Assembly (NCBI RefSeq): GCF_024756255.1
Contig: NZ_JANUHB010000002.1
Span: 248,001-312,000, forward strand
Length of the DNA stretch: 64,000 nt
Source: Massilia agilis
Lineage (GTDB): Bacteria; Pseudomonadota; Gammaproteobacteria; Burkholderiales; Burkholderiaceae_D
Reading direction: 5' to 3'
Shown here: positions 27,084 to 35,995 of the stretch, piece by piece
Layout: each line of letters begins with the position of its first letter
Numbering within the stretch: the first letter of the stretch is position 1
Translations under genes and position numbers: made by a program
The notes under the pieces: model-generated
What the model saw: only the letters and a program-made list of their open reading frames with translations
Database searches by the model: none
What the model was told of the DNA's origin: nothing

Positions 27084-29315
27084 TTACGTGCCCGGGTGGT
27101 ACTTGCGCTCGAGATTTTTCTCGATGTCTTCCTTGTAGAACAGCACGTCCTTGAACTGGCCGCGGCTGTACATCTCGCCCTGGTCATTGAAGTGCGGCGA
27201 CTTGGGATCGCCGCTTTCGCCACCCGCCAGCACGCTCTTGGCATGGATACGCGGGCCAAACTCGACCACCGCGACGAAGCTGTTGCCCCGGTCGCCGTAG
27301 ATGCGCTTGGTGTCCTGCTTGGCGGTCATGCCGAACGACGCCAGCGAGCCCCAGGTGGCCGAGGTGAACGGCACCGGGATGCTCGGCTTGCTGTCGTCGT
27401 AGCGCTGGTTCACGTCGCCGGACAGGCGCTGGAAGCGGTTGATCTCGCCCCACGGCGTCTGCCAGCTGCCGAAGTCCGCGGCCAGCTTGTCGGAGGCACG
27501 CATTAGCGCGTCAAGGCGCTCGTCGGCATTCAGGCTCGTCTGGATGAAGTCGACCACGGGCACGCCCTGCGCGCGCGAACGGGGCGCGGCGTGCGCCACC
27601 ATGTCCTGGCCCCAGTACACGGCCAGGGCGGTGGGCACCGATTGCGCCGACCAGCGCAGGTCCCAGCCGCGCAGCGCCTCGACCTGCGCCGCCAGTTTGG
27701 CCTTGCGCGGATCGCTCGCGGGCAGCGCCTCGTAGTCCTTCAGCACGGCCGGCACCAGCGGCTCGAACGCCGGCAGGTAGCTGTCGTAGGCTTTGGCGAT
27801 CAGGCCGTCCAGGGTCAGGTCCTTCGCGTCCTGGAGCACGCGCACCGCATGGATCCCGCGCGCGTTCTCCGGCAGCGACCACATGTAGGCCGGGTAGTCC
27901 TTCTCGCGCGGGCTGTTGGCGCCGGCGGCGGTGAACGGCCAGTTATTGGTGTTCATGACGTACCCGCTCTGCGGATTGTACAGGTTGATCGTCTCCTTCA
28001 CCTCGTGCAGGCCGTGCCATTCGGTGGCGGCGGTGCTGCCATCCACCGGTTTGGTCCAGTCGAACTTGGGATCGCGCCTGGGCACGAAGTTACCGTGGAA
28101 GTAGGCGATGTTGCCGTCGCCGTCCGCGTAAACAGTATTGTTCGATGAGTTGGTCCGCAGCTGCATGACCTTGTAGAAGGCGTTGTAGTCCTTGGCCTTG
28201 GTGCGCAGGTAGGACTGCTCGAGCGCCTTCATCGGCTCGAACATCATGCGCACCGCGACCCACTTGCCGTCCTGCGCGCGTACCACCGGGCCATGATGCG
28301 TGAAGTAGGCCGTGACGGTCTTGCTGGTCGTGCCGCCGCTCGCGGTCTTGTATGGCAGCGTGACCGGCACCGCCTTCATCGGCCGCAGCTTGCCGTCGTA
28401 TTGGTAGAACACCTTGCCGTCCTTCTCGACGATCGTCTCCAGGTATTCATCGATCACGTCGCCGCCGCCGGAGGTGTGCATCCAGCCGGCCTTGTCGTTG
28501 AAGCCCTGGTACACGAAGAACTGGCCCCAGGTGACCGCCCCGTAGGCGTTCAGGCCCTCTTCGCTCACCACGTGGATCTCGGGGCGGAAGTAGAACGAGG
28601 TGTGCGGGTTGATCAAAAGGAGCGCATGGCCGCTGGCGGACAGCTTGGGCGCGATGGCAAAGCCGTTGGAACCCTTCGGCTCCTCGTCAAAGCCCTTGTC
28701 CAGGCTGGCCAGCGCCACTTGCTCGCGCTTGCCGTACAGGCTTTCGAGCTGCTTCAGGTCGATCGATTCAACGTCGCCGCCGATGCTGCCTTCGCTGAAC
28801 GCGAGCGCCATCCACGGCTCGAAGCGGGTCAGCAGCTTGGGCTTGACCTCGGGGTGCGAGTACAGGTAGAAGTTCAGGCCATCGGCAAAGCCGTTCATCA
28901 GCTTCTTCAGCCATTCGGGGCTTTGCGCGTAGCGCGCCTTCAGGTCGGCGGGCGAGATGTACATCTTCATGCGCAGGTCGCTCCAGATCGCCTTTTCGCC
29001 TTCCACCTCGGCCATGCGGCCAAGCGCGCCCACGTAATTGAGCTCGACGCGGTTCAAGTCGTCCTCCGCCTGCGCGTACAGCATGCCGAACACGGCGTCC
29101 GCATCGGTCTTGCCGAAGATGTGCGGGATGCCCCATTTGTCGCGCATGATCGTCACGCGGCCCGCGGTTTTCTTCCAGCGCGCGATCTCGGCGGCGCTGT
29201 ACGGCGACTTGCTGGCGACGACAGCCGGCGCGGTGTCGGCGGCAAACGACAGCGGCGCGGCGCCGAGCGCAGCGCAACCGGCAATGGCGGTGGCGATGAG
29301 GCGGGAGGTGAGCAT
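27084..29315 (-). CDS. Penicillin amidase-family acylase (AHL acylase-like)
   Basis: 743-aa periplasmic Ntn-hydrolase precursor. A signal peptide (1-25, ending SFA) leads; the alpha chain runs to about 215. The autocatalytic cleavage site is KG/SNGFAIAP, making Ser216 the new N-terminal nucleophile of the beta chain. Later family motifs include NPHTSFYFRPEIH, TNSSNNTVYADGDGNIAYFH and GYVMNTNNWPF. The family includes penicillin G acylase and N-acyl-homoserine-lactone acylases (PvdQ, AiiD, QuiP); the substrate cannot be read from sequence. It may degrade quorum signals or recycle amides. It is monocistronic and 24 bp downstream of the ParB-like gene. Confidence 0.87.
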   Translation of the reverse strand: MLTSRLIATAIAGCAALGAAPLSFAADTAPAVVASKSPYSAAEIARWKKTAGRVTIMRDKWGIPHIFGKTDADAVFGMLYAQAEDDLNRVELNYVGALGRMAEVEGEKAIWSDLRMKMYISPADLKARYAQSPEWLKKLMNGFADGLNFYLYSHPEVKPKLLTRFEPWMALAFSEGSIGGDVESIDLKQLESLYGKREQVALASLDKGFDEEPKGSNGFAIAPKLSASGHALLLINPHTSFYFRPEIHVVSEEGLNAYGAVTWGQFFVYQGFNDKAGWMHTSGGGDVIDEYLETIVEKDGKVFYQYDGKLRPMKAVPVTLPYKTASGGTTSKTVTAYFTHHGPVVRAQDGKWVAVRMMFEPMKALEQSYLRTKAKDYNAFYKVMQLRTNSSNNTVYADGDGNIAYFHGNFVPRRDPKFDWTKPVDGSTAATEWHGLHEVKETINLYNPQSGYVMNTNNWPFTAAGANSPREKDYPAYMWSLPENARGIHAVRVLQDAKDLTLDGLIAKAYDSYLPAFEPLVPAVLKDYEALPASDPRKAKLAAQVEALRGWDLRWSAQSVPTALAVYWGQDMVAHAAPRSRAQGVPVVDFIQTSLNADERLDALMRASDKLAADFGSWQTPWGEINRFQRLSGDVNQRYDDSKPSIPVPFTSATWGSLASFGMTAKQDTKRIYGDRGNSFVAVVEFGPRIHAKSVLAGGESGDPKSPHFNDQGEMYSRGQFKDVLFYKEDIEKNLERKYHPGT

Positions 29316-29339
29316 GGGGTGTCCCTTTCGTTGGTGTTG

Positions 29340-30134
29340 TTATGCGCTCTCGCCGCCCAGTGCGGCCAGTCGCTGCTTGAGTACTTCGTTCTCGGTCAGC
29401 AGGGTCGCCACGCGGTCCTTGAGCGCGGCGATCTCGGCGCGCATGCGCGCGGCCGTATCGACCGGCTCGCCGTCGTCACCTTCCTTGCGCGGCCGGCTGG
29501 CGGCGCGCTGCTCGCGCACCTGGCGCGCCGCTTCCTGCAATTGCTTGCGGCCGCCGGCGGCCGCTGCCACCTGTGCCGGCTCCGGCAGCTGGGCGACGGT
29601 CGCCGCCGCGTTGATCGAGATGTCGCCCCGGCGGATCGCCTCGACCAGCTGCGGCGCGGCGGTCTTCTGGATGCGTTCGATCTGGCTGATGGTGTTGGGC
29701 GAGACCCGCACGGCGCGGGCGATGTCTTCACGCTTGTTCCACGGCGGCGAGGTGTCCTCAGGCTCGGCGTCCTGGCCTTGCTCCGGCGCCTCGGCGGCGC
29801 GCTGGGCCTTGCGGGCCGCGACGATCTGTTTTTTTCGGATCGCCAGCAGGCCGCGCTGGAAGTCGGACACGCTGCGCCGCGCGAGGTGGTTATCGATCAT
29901 CCACAGCTTCACGTCCTCGATGGAGCCGAAACTGTCGTTCTGGACGGTCTTGAAGGGGATGCCGTGCTTCTGGCAGATGGCGTAGCGGTTGTGGCCGTCG
30001 ATGAGCACATCGTTCCACAGCACGAGCGCGTCGCGGCAGCCTTCGGCCAGCAGGCTCTTTTCCAGCGCGGCGTATTCGATCTCGGTCAGCGGGTCGACGA
30101 AAGAACGCAGTTCGTCATGTATGGTGATGTTCAA
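29340..30134 (-). CDS. Orphan ParB-like DNA-binding protein
   Basis: 264-aa protein with a ParB/Srx-fold N-terminal domain: a degenerate LVLWNDVLIDGHNRYAI box around residue 40 replaces the ParB GERR-type motif. A helix-turn-helix of the KorB/ParB type follows at about 130-165 (KREDIARAVRVSPNTISQIE). A C-terminal Ala/Arg-rich coiled coil (RMRAEIAALKDRVATLL) completes it. The start is TTG with AGGA six bases upstream; no ATG is available. No parA lies next to it, so it is probably a transcriptional regulator rather than a partition protein. Confidence 0.75.
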   Translation of the reverse strand: MNITIHDELRSFVDPLTEIEYAALEKSLLAEGCRDALVLWNDVLIDGHNRYAICQKHGIPFKTVQNDSFGSIEDVKLWMIDNHLARRSVSDFQRGLLAIRKKQIVAARKAQRAAEAPEQGQDAEPEDTSPPWNKREDIARAVRVSPNTISQIERIQKTAAPQLVEAIRRGDISINAAATVAQLPEPAQVAAAAGGRKQLQEAARQVREQRAASRPRKEGDDGEPVDTAARMRAEIAALKDRVATLLTENEVLKQRLAALGGESA

Positions 30135-30271
30135 TTCTTGTCCTGGGCAGAGCGTTGCGCCCTCGCTCGGGCGCCGCCCAGCATGCTACACCAATCGACG
30201 GCCGAGCCAAAGGCCGTGTTGACTGCTTGACCATCTTCGCCTACGCTGCGCTTTTTTGTAATGACGCCAAC

Positions 30272-31066
30272 ATGCCATCCACTTCCCACCCCATGAGCGC
30301 ACCGTCGTCAATACGGCTGCTCGCCGTCTTCGCTGTCCTGTTCATCGCCTACCAGCTGCCAGAGGGGCTTGGCGCCCGCATCCTGCACAGCATGCCGGTG
30401 GCGGCCACGCTGATGGTGCTGTTCCTGCCCGTCGCCTGGCTGTGCGGGCGGGCGCTGGGGTGGCGCGGGCTGGATGCGTGGTACATGCAGCGCTCGGCCG
30501 GCTGGGCGACGCTGCTCGCGGCGTGCTTTGCGCTGGCGGTGCTGGTCAAGCTGGGCGCACTCGCGGCGGGCAGCGCGCTGGGGGTGTACGAGGTGCGCTT
30601 CGCCGCCGACAAGGATTGGCAGGCGTGGCTGCTGGCCGCGCTCGCGATGCTGCCGTACACCTTCATTCCTTCGGTGGCAGAGGATATCGTCACCCGCGGC
30701 TTTCTCATGCGCGCGCTGCCGGCGCTCGGGCAGCGCCCCGTGTTCATCGCTGCCTCGGCGCTGGTGTACGTGCTGAATCATATTTACCGGCTGTCGAACG
30801 GCCCGGTCGAATGGCTGATGCTATTCTGCTTTGGGCTGGCGTATGCGGCCGCGCTCTACTACAGCAGGAGCCTGTGGCCCGCGATCGGGCTGCACTGGGG
30901 CTGGAACTTTGCCGGGCAGTTCATGGACCAGGTGGGGTCGGTCGATGGTAACGGCAACGGTCCGTTTGTCTCGATGGCGGCGCACCTGTTGATGTTTGCC
31001 GCTGTCGTGCTGGTTGCGCGCATGGCCGGGCAGCCGCCGGTGGGCCGGCAAGCATTGGAGGGCTAG
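30272..31066 (+). CDS. CPBP-family intramembrane metalloprotease
   Basis: 264-aa polytopic membrane protein, with the start at ATG 30272 (ATG 30293 also possible). About seven or eight helices. CPBP motifs are present: motif 1 as AEDIVTRGFLMR (Glu-Asp where Glu-Glu is usual), a second His in VYVLNHIYR, and HWGWNFAG. These supply the metal ligands of the Abi/CAAX prenyl protease (Rce1-like) family. In bacteria such proteins are linked to bacteriocin self-immunity or are of unknown role. It is followed two bases later by the KTSC gene. Confidence 0.83.
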   Translation: MPSTSHPMSAPSSIRLLAVFAVLFIAYQLPEGLGARILHSMPVAATLMVLFLPVAWLCGRALGWRGLDAWYMQRSAGWATLLAACFALAVLVKLGALAAGSALGVYEVRFAADKDWQAWLLAALAMLPYTFIPSVAEDIVTRGFLMRALPALGQRPVFIAASALVYVLNHIYRLSNGPVEWLMLFCFGLAYAAALYYSRSLWPAIGLHWGWNFAGQFMDQVGSVDGNGNGPFVSMAAHLLMFAAVVLVARMAGQPPVGRQALEG

Positions 31067-31068
31067 CG

Positions 31069-31350
31069 ATGGAAATGAAGCGGATCAATGCGGGAAAGCT
31101 GCGGGCAATCGGCTACGACAGGCGCGAACGCATCTTGCGCGTGGAGCTCGACGACGGCACCGCGATCGATTATTCCGGCGTGGGCGAGGAGGTGTGGCGC
31201 AAGCTGTCCACCTCGGGCGCGGCGTGGAGCTATTACCGGGACAATATCGAGGAAGAGTTCGCCGGCCGGCGCAGCAACGTGCGGCCGAAGGGCAGCCTCG
31301 ACGCGCTGAACGATTTGTTCGGGACACCGCCCGATCAAAAAGACGGCTGA
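31069..31350 (+). CDS. KTSC domain protein
   Basis: 93-aa cytoplasmic protein. Residues 5-65 match the KTSC domain: AIGYDRRERILRVELDDG and YSGVGEEVWRKL, where a surface-pattern beta-hairpin is followed by a short helix (SYYRDNIEEEF). KTSC domains are often fused to or encoded beside lysyl-tRNA synthetase-like or DNA-processing proteins, but the function is unknown. Start ATG at 31069, two bases after the CPBP stop. It is the last core gene before the genomic island. Confidence 0.8.
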   Translation: MEMKRINAGKLRAIGYDRRERILRVELDDGTAIDYSGVGEEVWRKLSTSGAAWSYYRDNIEEEFAGRRSNVRPKGSLDALNDLFGTPPDQKDG

Positions 31351-31357
31351 TTGAGAG

Positions 31358-31415
31358 CTGGTGCCCGGAGCCGGGATCGAACCGGCACGCCATTGCTGGC
31401 ACGGGATTTTAAGTC
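31358..31415 (-). repeat. attL: 58-bp copy of the 3' part of tRNA-Leu
   Basis: Perfect 58-bp direct repeat of 38972-39029. On the minus strand it covers the tRNA from the anticodon stem-loop (GACTTAAAATCCC) through the variable arm, T arm, acceptor and CCA. The 5' half of the tRNA is missing, so it is not a functional gene. Partial tRNA duplicates of this kind mark the far end of elements inserted by tyrosine recombinases. Confidence 0.9.
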
Positions 31416-31970
31416 TGCAGCGTAACTTAAAAAAATCAAAGACTTAGGCCAGTTTTTCGTTCCGCAAAAGCGCGCTAATTAGTCCGCTCTCCTCCCTCTT
31501 AATTGGATTTTCGTACTGAGTTTTGCGGAACGATTTCCTGACCCACTTTGCCCGACACGAGCCGTCCCGCGCTCAGACCTTCACCGCACCGCACGACCGC
31601 AGTTCACCGAGTTCGGCACTCCAGCCATCGAAAGGATCCGCATGTGGGCCAGCACCCGCGCCCCAGCGCTGCGCCCGCCCTGGCGCGCTCGGCGCCGGCC
31701 CGCAGGTCTGCCAAGTAGCGGTCGAGCGCCAGCGGGCGCTGCCCTGCGCGGGCGCGCAGGTGGCCGTGCACTAACCGGACGGCGACGCGGTCGGTGCCGG
31801 CCTGCAGCGTCAGGTCGGCGCACGCCGCCGGCGGCGGCGCCAGCCAGGCCATCGACGCAAGCACCGGGGGGATAGCGCAGCATTGGGCGTTCTTGTTGCA
31901 TGGGCGTGCTTGTTATCGGCAACGGTGGTACCTCAGGCGACACAACCGGGGCCCAGACGCGCTGCCGTCG

Positions 31971-32492
31971 TCAGCCATATTGCTGCCAAATCCGCTCGAA
32001 TTTGTCGCGGTCGTCCTTAGCGATCACGGGGCTGATCGACTCGGAGCAAATCTGCACACACACTGCCTGCGCCAGCTCGTCGCCGGCGCACAGCGCGGCG
32101 AGTTTCTCTTGCACGGCAAGGTCATCGATCGAACCCAGGATGAGGTGTTCGTCGCCTCCGGCAGCGACCAGCATCCGTGCCACCACGCAGGTCGCGTCGA
32201 AGTAGACAGGTGAAAGTTCCCGATCGATCACCGCCTTGAGCGCCGGGTCGGCGTCGGCTAGGTCGATGACGCCGGTAAGGAGGCAGGCGCCGTCGCCGAA
32301 CGCTTCGGGCGGCAACCAGTTGATCCGCTTGCCCCGGGCCCATGCCTCGCCTGCCACATTCACCAGCTCCACCCACTCCGATAGCTGCACGGCGTAATCC
32401 GGGGGCGCGCTGACGGCGCTGACGCGCCGGCGCGACTTCTTCAAGTATGCAAAAACCATAATGACCAGTGCGGCAACAGCCAGGAGCGTCAT
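31971..32492 (-). CDS. Membrane-anchored protein of unknown function
   Basis: 173-aa protein with one N-terminal membrane helix (MTLLAVAALVIMVFAYLKK) and a mostly helical, acidic cytoplasmic or periplasmic domain. I do not recognise a family. Visible features are WLPPEAFGDGACLLTGVIDL and two C-terminal Cys (AVCVQICSESISP). Start ATG at 32492. It is isolated inside the island, with non-coding DNA on both sides. Codon use looks like a real gene (good third-position GC bias). Confidence 0.6.
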   Translation of the reverse strand: MTLLAVAALVIMVFAYLKKSRRRVSAVSAPPDYAVQLSEWVELVNVAGEAWARGKRINWLPPEAFGDGACLLTGVIDLADADPALKAVIDRELSPVYFDATCVVARMLVAAGGDEHLILGSIDDLAVQEKLAALCAGDELAQAVCVQICSESISPVIAKDDRDKFERIWQQYG

Positions 32493-33189
32493 CGAGTGGC
32501 TTTCAAAGGTTGACTAGACGCCTGATTCTTGCACAAAACAGACAGACAACGTTTGCCCGCAATCACAGCTGCGCGCGCCGCGGCCGAGATGCCCCTGGTA
32601 GACAGCGACGCCGCTTAGACGCCGTATCGCTCCATTGGTCAGTCGAAGATCACCAGCCGCGGCGGGAATGAGTGCCGGTCACAGCGTATTTGCTTGAGCA
32701 GTCAATCGCGCTTAGCCATCGATGCAGCTGGTTCCGGCTAAAAGATCACTCGAATCTACCGCGGGCGGTGTATCGATGCGTGTGCGCATGAGGTGCATGA
32801 CGAGCCGTCAACGGCTTTGCAGGCCGCTCCGCGGCTTCAAAATCAAATACTTGCGCTAGCACCTCAAACAACACCTCATGAGCCCGGTCAGTTTCTGCCC
32901 TTGAGCTCGCATAAAACCAAGTGCTTTACCGGCCAAGTCAACGCACGATCAAGTGCCGACGGTGCGAGTGCCAAATGCAGGGATGGGACATTTAGCTCCA
33001 GTCAGCGCCGATGATGCCGATCTTCTCGTTGCGAGCCTCGCCGCGCTAAACCTAGTCTCAGCGTCCCAAAACCCAGGCTCCGCCTACTCCATCATCCTGA
33101 TCCAGCGCTTGTACACCTCGTCGCCCCTTTTGCCTGGCAGACTGATTGGCCAAGCGCGCCCGAGCCCGAAGCGGGGCGGTCCCGCTCTG

Positions 33190-33530
33190 ACACGCGCTGG
33201 GCCCGCTGCAGGTCGCCCGCAAAATGCTCGGGCTCACCGCGCACGGACTGCGCCACCAGTTCGCCGCCGCGCCGACCTGACGTTGAGCTGGCGGAGCTAC
33301 CGCCGCCGGTGCACGGCGGCGCTGCCCGACCCGCAGACCATGCGCGCACGCTCGTTTGCTCCGGCATGGCCTCGCTGCGCGCTGGGTCTACGGCCACATC
33401 GAGCGCGACACCCACACCCGGGGCGTGGTCGACCTGGACGCCGCACTGCGCGCCAACCGAGCGTGGCCGCCGCCGCCATGTCCACGGCCGCCCCGCGCGC
33501 TGATCCCGGTCAACCTCACCAGCTGATCCA
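33190..33530 (+). pseudogene. Debris of a recombinase-like gene
   Basis: Across shifting plus-strand frames the DNA encodes GLTAHGLRHQFAA, then ELAELPPPVHGGAARP, then YGHIERDTHTRGVVDLDAALR. The first part resembles the HGLRH catalytic box of tyrosine recombinases, and the PPPVHGG part matches a linker seen in one integrase subfamily. No uninterrupted frame exists. I regard it as a frameshifted remnant; the identification rests on short motifs only. Confidence 0.4.
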
Positions 33531-33603
33531 GGCTGCTGCAGCGCCGCCGGCACCGCGGCATACTGGCCCATCCGTTGTTTCTCATACAACAAAAGGACTA
33601 CCC

Positions 33604-33941
33604 ATGAAAAAAGCCACTCCGCGCGAAGAGAATGCCGTCGCCGCTACGCGGCGGTCGCGCACCTGCACTTCGCCGTAACCGACCAGGCCCAGTTCGCCCT
33701 GAGCGCGGACTGATGCCAGCTCGAGATCACGCTCCCGATGGAACCGCTGCCGCCGTTCCCCGGACCGCTGTGGGACGAAGTCCCGCACGACTACCTGCGC
33801 GCCCACCATCTGGACGGCCCGCTACCGCTGCACATGCTGGCACAAGCACTGATGGGCACCCTGCATCAGGCCACCGCCATGCTGGGTCTGTTCGACACCA
33901 TGCAGGACTGTAAGAAAGGAGGTGACACCCGGGCCACTTAA
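33604..33941 (+). pseudogene. Broken small gene of unknown function
   Basis: A good ribosome site (AAAGGAC, five bases before ATG 33604) starts MKKATPREENAVA. The frame shifts near codon 13 into RYAAVAHLHFAVTDQAQFAL, meets TGA at 33714, and continues in frame as MEPLPPFPGPLWDEVPHDYL and on to 33941. The parts read as one short helical protein. Alternatively only 33738-33941 (67 aa) is expressed. No family recognised. Confidence 0.4.
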
Positions 33942-33969
33942 CCATCAATGACCTGATTTCTCTCGCATC

Positions 33970-34001
33970 GGGAGCAGCCACCACGCTGCTCCCCATTTTT
34001 T
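33970..34001 (+). terminator. Intrinsic terminator
   Basis: GGGAGCAGC, loop CACCAC, GCTGCTCCC, then CA and six T. It lies 28 bp after the broken small gene and just before the ribosome site of the Gly-repeat gene, so it separates two transcription units. Confidence 0.8.
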
Positions 34002-34022
34002 GTGCAGGTTGGAGGAGACATC

Positions 34023-35240
34023 ATGAAACATGCGTCACACCTGATCCTCGCTGGCGCACTGCTGGCTGCAGTCTTGACCGCGTTCGGCGGCAGCAGTTCC
34101 AACGCCAGCGCCGCTCCGGCTGCGTTTGCCAGCACGGCGCCGGCACCTAGCGGCACGGCACCGTCCGGGCTGAATCGGCAACTGCTGGCCACGGCCCGTG
34201 CCTACCCCGCCTCCCTGACCGGACTGCGCTCGGGCGCGGCGGATGACCGGCTTTCGAGCCTTGCGCTGGTGCGCCCGAACGACGGCAGTCCATGGCAGGT
34301 CTGTACCGAGCGGACCCCGAACCGCGTGGTGTGCGCCACCATCGAAGCGGCGCCGCCGCAAGCCCGGATCATCGAATGGTCCGAGGGCGACACGCTGGTG
34401 CTGGCCTACACGCCGCTGCCCGGCACCACCCTCGACAGTGCCGCGGTACAGGAGTTCGAGCGCGCCGTTGGCGGCGCGGCGCGCGCGGTAGTCGAGTACA
34501 GCCAGGGCCTGCGCCGCGATGGGTCCGCGCGCCACAACGCCTGCGACGACCAGAACCAGGGCATAGACGGCTGCGGCGACGACGATGGCGGCGACGGGCC
34601 GGTGGTCGTCGTCAACGGCGGCGGCGGTGACGGCGGTGACGGCGGCGGCGGTGGCGGCGGTGGCGGCGGTGGCGGCGGTGGCGGCGGTGGCGGCGGTGGC
34701 GGCGGCGGCGGCGAGGACGACGGCGGTCGCGAATCGACGGTCGTAATCCACGGCACGCCGGCCCCCAACTCGTCGATCACGATGCTCGACGGCAGCATGA
34801 GCACCGTCGACTTGGTCGAACAACTGGAAGATAACTACTTCCCCAAGATCAAGTGCAAGGTCGGCGGCCCCGGCATCATCTGCATCATCGGGCGCCGCCC
34901 GGCCGACGAACTGCCCGGGCCGGTATACCTGTGGCCGCAATTCATGTGCAACTGGTCGCACGTGTTTTGCTCGGCAGGCCAGGAGCAGGAACAGCGCGAT
35001 GACGAGCGCATCCCGGACAGCGAGGTGTGCGGCAAGACGCTTGGCGAACTGTACGACATCTGCGACCGCCAGGATGACGCCCTGATTGCCCAGTGCAACG
35101 CGTACTATAAAAGTAAATTGATGGATTTCCGCATGTTCAAAGCCTGCGGCGAACGCGCAGCCAACAAGCGCGCCGCCTGCTATAGCACGGCGCGCCGCGT
35201 GACCGACAACGGCAAGCACAAGGCGTGCGAGTCCGAATGA
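34023..35240 (+). CDS. Exported Gly-repeat, Cys-rich protein of unknown function
   Basis: 405-aa protein with a signal peptide (MKHASHLILAGALLAAVLTAFGG...). The start is ATG 34023 with GGAGGAG upstream. A globular segment (about residues 60-180) is followed by an Asp-rich stretch and a near-pure Gly tract encoded by 9-bp tandem repeats (about 197-232). The C-terminal domain (about 250-405) has about ten cysteines: CKVGGPGIICIIG, FMCNWSHVFC, VCGKTLGELYDICD, ACGERAANKRAAC. Pairing suggests an extracellular disulfide-bonded domain. I recognise no family; a toxin-like or matrix role is speculation. Terminators bracket it, so it is a single-gene unit. Confidence 0.72.
   Translation: MKHASHLILAGALLAAVLTAFGGSSSNASAAPAAFASTAPAPSGTAPSGLNRQLLATARAYPASLTGLRSGAADDRLSSLALVRPNDGSPWQVCTERTPNRVVCATIEAAPPQARIIEWSEGDTLVLAYTPLPGTTLDSAAVQEFERAVGGAARAVVEYSQGLRRDGSARHNACDDQNQGIDGCGDDDGGDGPVVVVNGGGGDGGDGGGGGGGGGGGGGGGGGGGGGGGGEDDGGRESTVVIHGTPAPNSSITMLDGSMSTVDLVEQLEDNYFPKIKCKVGGPGIICIIGRRPADELPGPVYLWPQFMCNWSHVFCSAGQEQEQRDDERIPDSEVCGKTLGELYDICDRQDDALIAQCNAYYKSKLMDFRMFKACGERAANKRAACYSTARRVTDNGKHKACESE
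34641..34713 (+). repeat. GGCGGCGGT tandem repeat inside the gene
   Basis: About eight copies of a 9-bp unit encoding Gly-Gly-Gly. The unit length is a multiple of three, so copy-number changes alter the Gly linker length without shifting the frame. Confidence 0.85.
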
Positions 35241-35260
35241 CAACGTACTGACAACCCCGG

Positions 35261-35286
35261 GCCGGCGGCGCTGCCGCTGGCTTTTT
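35261..35286 (+). terminator. Intrinsic terminator of the Gly-repeat gene
   Basis: GCCGGCGGC, loop GCT, GCCGCTGGC (one G-U pair) and five T, 20 bp after the stop codon. It ends only 20 bp before the next start, so some read-through into 35306 is possible. Confidence 0.65.
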
Positions 35287-35305
35287 CAACCTGAAAGGAC
35301 GTGAT

Positions 35306-35743
35306 ATGGCATTTCTCGAACCCAAGCTGACCGTCGCGCTCACGCGCAGCGACGGGGACACAACCCTTACCGTGCTGCGCCACAGCCCCGGCGTCATCAA
35401 CCAATTCAGCTGGAATCTGGCCAAGATGGTCGCAAGCGGCTACTTGGGATTCACGCAAGGCATCGGCAGCGCCATCCTGCACTTGTTGCAAGACGCGCAC
35501 CCGGACGCGTTCGCACCGTACCCCAACCTGATACCGGAGACGTCGCTGGACGACACCTTGATGACGGCCTATACGCTGATCCGCCGCTCGGTGCGCGAGA
35601 AAACGCTGGTGTACGTGGCCGCAATCGACGCGCTAGTGGCCAGCGGCGAACCGGAAGTGACCGCCACCGACATTGCCGCAACATGGGCCGAAACCCGCTC
35701 CGTGCTGGTCGAACGCTACGGCAAGGCGCCACCGGCATCCTGA
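35306..35743 (+). CDS. Hypothetical protein
   Basis: 145-aa soluble helical protein (MAFLEPKLTVALTRSDGD). The ATG at 35306 has AAAGGACG upstream. There is no signal peptide, membrane span or recognised motif; RRSVREKTLVYVAAIDALVASG and TDIAATWAETRSVLVERYG are amphipathic helices. It follows the Gly-repeat gene by 65 bp in the same direction, past a moderate terminator, and could be its partner. Codon use is like the rest of the genome. Confidence 0.6.
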   Translation: MAFLEPKLTVALTRSDGDTTLTVLRHSPGVINQFSWNLAKMVASGYLGFTQGIGSAILHLLQDAHPDAFAPYPNLIPETSLDDTLMTAYTLIRRSVREKTLVYVAAIDALVASGEPEVTATDIAATWAETRSVLVERYGKAPPAS

Positions 35744-35778
35744 AACAGCACTGGCCGCGACAACCCCGGGAGGACACC

Positions 35779-35958
35779 ATGTGCCGACAACTGACTGCCC
35801 CGATCGCGCTCGGACTGGCCGACTGGCTGCCGCCCGCATCACGCTGGCCGAGGGCGCCTGCCCCGCGCACGCGGCCTATCTCGATGTGGCGCGCCAGCTC
35901 GGGCATGGCCGGCCGCGGAACGCCGCCTACCTGGGCGGGCGGCGCGCGTCATAGTTAG
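35779..35958 (+). pseudogene. Fragment with integrase-like C-terminus
   Basis: GGGAGG five bases before ATG 35779 starts MCRQLTAPIALGLADW. In the next frame the same stretch reads LAEGACPAHAAYLDVARQLGHGRPRNAAYLGG. The ARQLGHGRP...AYLGG pattern resembles the C-terminal LGH...Y catalytic box of tyrosine recombinases. The two frames do not join, so I read it as another recombinase scrap. Confidence 0.35.
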
Positions 35959-35995
35959 CCTAGCGCGCAGCAATATGCCTTCGACCCGAGCGCTC

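Noticed and set aside
31358-31415. A second tRNA-Leu
   Set aside because: Only the 3' part is present; there is no 5' acceptor strand or D arm, so it is an attachment-site duplicate.
31604-31864. Minus-strand frame starting MLASMAWLAPPPAACADL
   Set aside because: Ala/Arg-rich, no ribosome site, switches apparent best frame; I could not support a gene in 31416-31970.
34641-34713. CRISPR-like short repeats
   Set aside because: Units are 9 bp with no spacers and lie inside a coding frame; this is a Gly-coding tandem repeat.
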